From positions 930,001 through 994,000 of the forward strand of contig NZ_OZ242038.1 of NCBI RefSeq assembly GCF_965205175.1: 64,000 nucleotides of DNA. Direction: 5' to 3'. A program made the position numbers and the translations under genes. This DNA comes from Poriferisodalis sp965205175. Its GTDB lineage: Bacteria; Actinomycetota; Acidimicrobiia; Acidimicrobiales; Poriferisodalaceae. The notes beneath the pieces are model-generated. The model did not search any database. It saw only the letters and a program-made list of their open reading frames with translations, and was not told where the DNA came from. Below, one piece after another: positions 62,590-64,000 of the stretch; within the stretch, counting starts at the first letter, position 1; each line of letters begins with the position of its first letter.

Positions 62590-64000
62590 ATGCTTGGCCG
62601 TAGTCGCGTTGCACGTTTTGGGTGCCGTCCTGGGGAGGGGGGGGGGGGTTGTTGCGTGGCTGATGGGCTGCGCGCTGGTGCCGGCGGTTGGCGCAGTTCG
62701 GTTTGGGGGTTGGTTGGGGTAGTGCTGTTGGCGGCTGGGGTGGTGTTGGTGCCGTCGTCGGTGGGGGGTCAGGGTTCGTCGGGGCCTGCGGCGCCGACGG
62801 GGTTTGTGATGGTTGGTGTGTTGGGTGGGGTGCAGTTGTTTTGGGATGATCCTGGGGACAGCAGCATTACGAAGTATCAGTATGCGACGGGTTCGGACAA
62901 CTGGTTGGACTTGCCTAACACGGACGGGTCGTCGACGTCGGCGGCGCTGTCGGGGCTGTCGGGGACGGTGCGCATGAAGATCCGGGCGTTCAGTTCGGTG
63001 GGGGGCGCGGCGACTAATGTTCGTGCGACGGTGGTGCCCACATCGGTGCTGACGGTGTCGGTGGCGCCTGCGACGGTGGCGGAGGGCGATTCGGGGACGG
63101 TTGATGTGACGGTTTCGGTGACGTTGCCGGCTGCGGCGCCGTCGGGTGGCGCGACGGTGACGTTGAGCCGTGTGGAGGGGGGCGGCGACAAGGTGACGTG
63201 GAACACGAACACTTCGGGTTCGACGTCGTGCAGTGCGCCGTCGCCGGCGTCTGCTGATGTGTGCTGGCCGAACGGGGTGTCGTTCCCGATCGCGCAGGGC
63301 AACACGACGGGGTCGATGGTGTTCAAGGTGAGGGCCGACACGGTGCAGGAGGCCGCGACGGAGTATCTGATCTTGCGGGCGGATGCGACGCCGGGCAATG
63401 TGCGCGGCTATGCCCGCCTGCTCGTTACCGACGACGACGGCGACAATGCGCCGACTACTACTACTACGACTACTACGGTGCCGGCGAGGAAGCCGACGGG
63501 GTTGCGGTGTTCGCATCGTGCGACACCGCGGTCGACTTTTGATCTGTTCTGGACGAAGCCGACCGATTCTTCGGGCATCCGCTATTACGGGGTGCAGATC
63601 GGGCGTCCTGACGGGTCGTCGGATCCGGCGGCCAATTTAGCGGGTTCGAATTCTGGGAGCACTTCGTTCGCGTGGAGTCGGTCGGGGGTGTTCGACGGCA
63701 AGTGGCGTTGCCGGATCCGGGCGCGGTACCCGGCCACGCCCGGGACGGATGGGTGGGGGCCGTGGTCGGACTGGGCGGAGACCACGGTGGGCACACCCGC
63801 CACCACAACGAGTACCACTACCACGGCACCGTCGACGACGACCACCACGACTACATCGCCGACCACGACCACCACTACGACGACAACAACCACAACGACC
63901 ACCACCACCACGACCACTACGACGACTACGACCACGACGACTACGGCACCGCCGACTACGACCACGACGACTACGGCACCGCCGCCGACGACCACCACCA
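62590..64000 (+). CDS. Secreted multi-domain Thr-rich protein (3' partial), with G12 tract in 5' coding end
   Basis: ATG 62590 follows TGAGGAG by about 8 nt. The frame stays open to the window edge (470 codons). Codons 16-20 run through a G12 tract. A hydrophobic export segment (VWGLVGVVLLAAGVVLVP) follows at about 37-54. Then come a fibronectin III-like domain (APTGFVMVGVLGGVQLFW), a Calx-beta-like domain (LTVSVAPATVAEGDSGTVDV), a short Thr run, another fibronectin III-like domain ending WGPWSDWAETTV, and a very long Thr-rich stretch encoded by ACN triplets. A start at GTG 62656 after the G tract would give a more ordinary signal peptide. Probable surface or adhesion protein; the C-terminal part is missing. 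Confidence 0.72.
   Translation, partial: MLGRSRVARFGCRPGEGGGGCCVADGLRAGAGGWRSSVWGLVGVVLLAAGVVLVPSSVGGQGSSGPAAPTGFVMVGVLGGVQLFWDDPGDSSITKYQYATGSDNWLDLPNTDGSSTSAALSGLSGTVRMKIRAFSSVGGAATNVRATVVPTSVLTVSVAPATVAEGDSGTVDVTVSVTLPAAAPSGGATVTLSRVEGGGDKVTWNTNTSGSTSCSAPSPASADVCWPNGVSFPIAQGNTTGSMVFKVRADTVQEAATEYLILRADATPGNVRGYARLLVTDDDGDNAPTTTTTTTTVPARKPTGLRCSHRATPRSTFDLFWTKPTDSSGIRYYGVQIGRPDGSSDPAANLAGSNSGSTSFAWSRSGVFDGKWRCRIRARYPATPGTDGWGPWSDWAETTVGTPATTTSTTTTAPSTTTTTTTSPTTTTTTTTTTTTTTTTTTTTTTTTTTTTAPPTTTTTTTAPPPTTTT
62637..62648 (+). repeat. Homopolymeric G12 tract
   Basis: Twelve consecutive G (preceded by GGGGA) lie 47 bp into the coding frame that begins at 62590. With 12 G the frame continues into the secreted protein; one more or fewer would break it. 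Candidate phase-variation tract or assembly error hotspot. Confidence 0.8.
63793..64000 (+). repeat. ACN-triplet (poly-Thr) repeat array
   Basis: Almost uninterrupted ACC/ACG/ACT/ACA codons encode a Thr run broken only by Ala-Pro, Ser or Pro. The third bases vary, so protein-level selection rather than simple microsatellite slippage probably maintains it. It continues past the window edge. Confidence 0.85.

Noticed and set aside
63585..63998. Minus-strand frame encoding an almost pure poly-valine protein
   Set aside because: It is the reverse complement of the Thr-codon array of the secreted protein; no plausible protein or ribosome site.

Overview
This is high-GC DNA with frequent GTG starts and long chains of genes overlapping by 4 bp (GTGA/ATGA). 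The order rplM-rpsI-glmM-glmS-acpS-nnr-alr-tsaE-tsaB-rimI-tsaD-groES-groEL-guaA is characteristic of Actinomycetota. A DUF222/HNH (13E12-type) gene, an F420-type LLM oxidoreductase, cell-wall-binding-repeat surface proteins, Thr-rich linkers and many lipid/aromatic catabolism genes fit an environmental, possibly marine or host-associated, member of the Acidimicrobiia. That placement is inference; no rRNA gene is present.

Layout. 1-3.8 kb: a large secreted protein with cell-wall-binding repeats and an HELGH metalloprotease motif, visibly lower in GC than the core genes, beside a 'mobile mystery protein' A/B (XRE/Fic) pair whose Fic half is truncated. 4-24.3 kb: housekeeping block with tRNA modification (truA, tsaB/D/E), ribosomal proteins L13 and S9, amino-sugar and cell-wall precursors (glmM, an unusually large glmS, alr), NAD(P)HX repair, the chaperonin operon under a perfect CIRCE operator, and guaA. 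An extradiol dioxygenase lies on the opposite strand between glmM and glmS. 24.3-30 kb: an island of toxin-antitoxin and defence genes, many of them broken (intact vapBC, a DUF6036-like nucleotidyltransferase, a frameshifted second vapC, an AAA ATPase, the tail of a type III DNA methylase, and an ATPase without its N-terminus). 30-41.9 kb: DUF222/HNH protein, orphan DUF433 antitoxin, argJ, UvrD/PcrA helicase, sucCD, a GT4 glycosyltransferase and a flippase-like membrane protein. 41.9-62.5 kb: a catabolic region with two P450s, two small-molecule kinases, an acyl-CoA ligase, a two-component Rieske oxygenase, a PEP-utilizing-type protein, an LLM oxidoreductase, an acyl-CoA dehydrogenase, an enoyl-CoA hydratase, four SDRs and SnoaL-like proteins. 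62.6-64 kb: start of another secreted, Thr-rich protein whose 5' coding end carries a G12 tract.

The most notable observation is a probable selenoprotein at 46702-47208 (minus strand). It is a carboxymuconolactone-decarboxylase/AhpD-like protein in which an in-frame TGA replaces the second Cys of the redox CxxC motif. Homologous sequence continues in the same frame, a perfect 8-bp hairpin with a G-starting loop lies 12 nt after the TGA, and the next gene is translationally coupled to the far end of the read-through product. Other points of interest are the roughly 1270-residue GlmS (twice the usual size), a rifampin-phosphotransferase-like protein lacking its ATP-grasp domain, and possible phase variation of the last gene.
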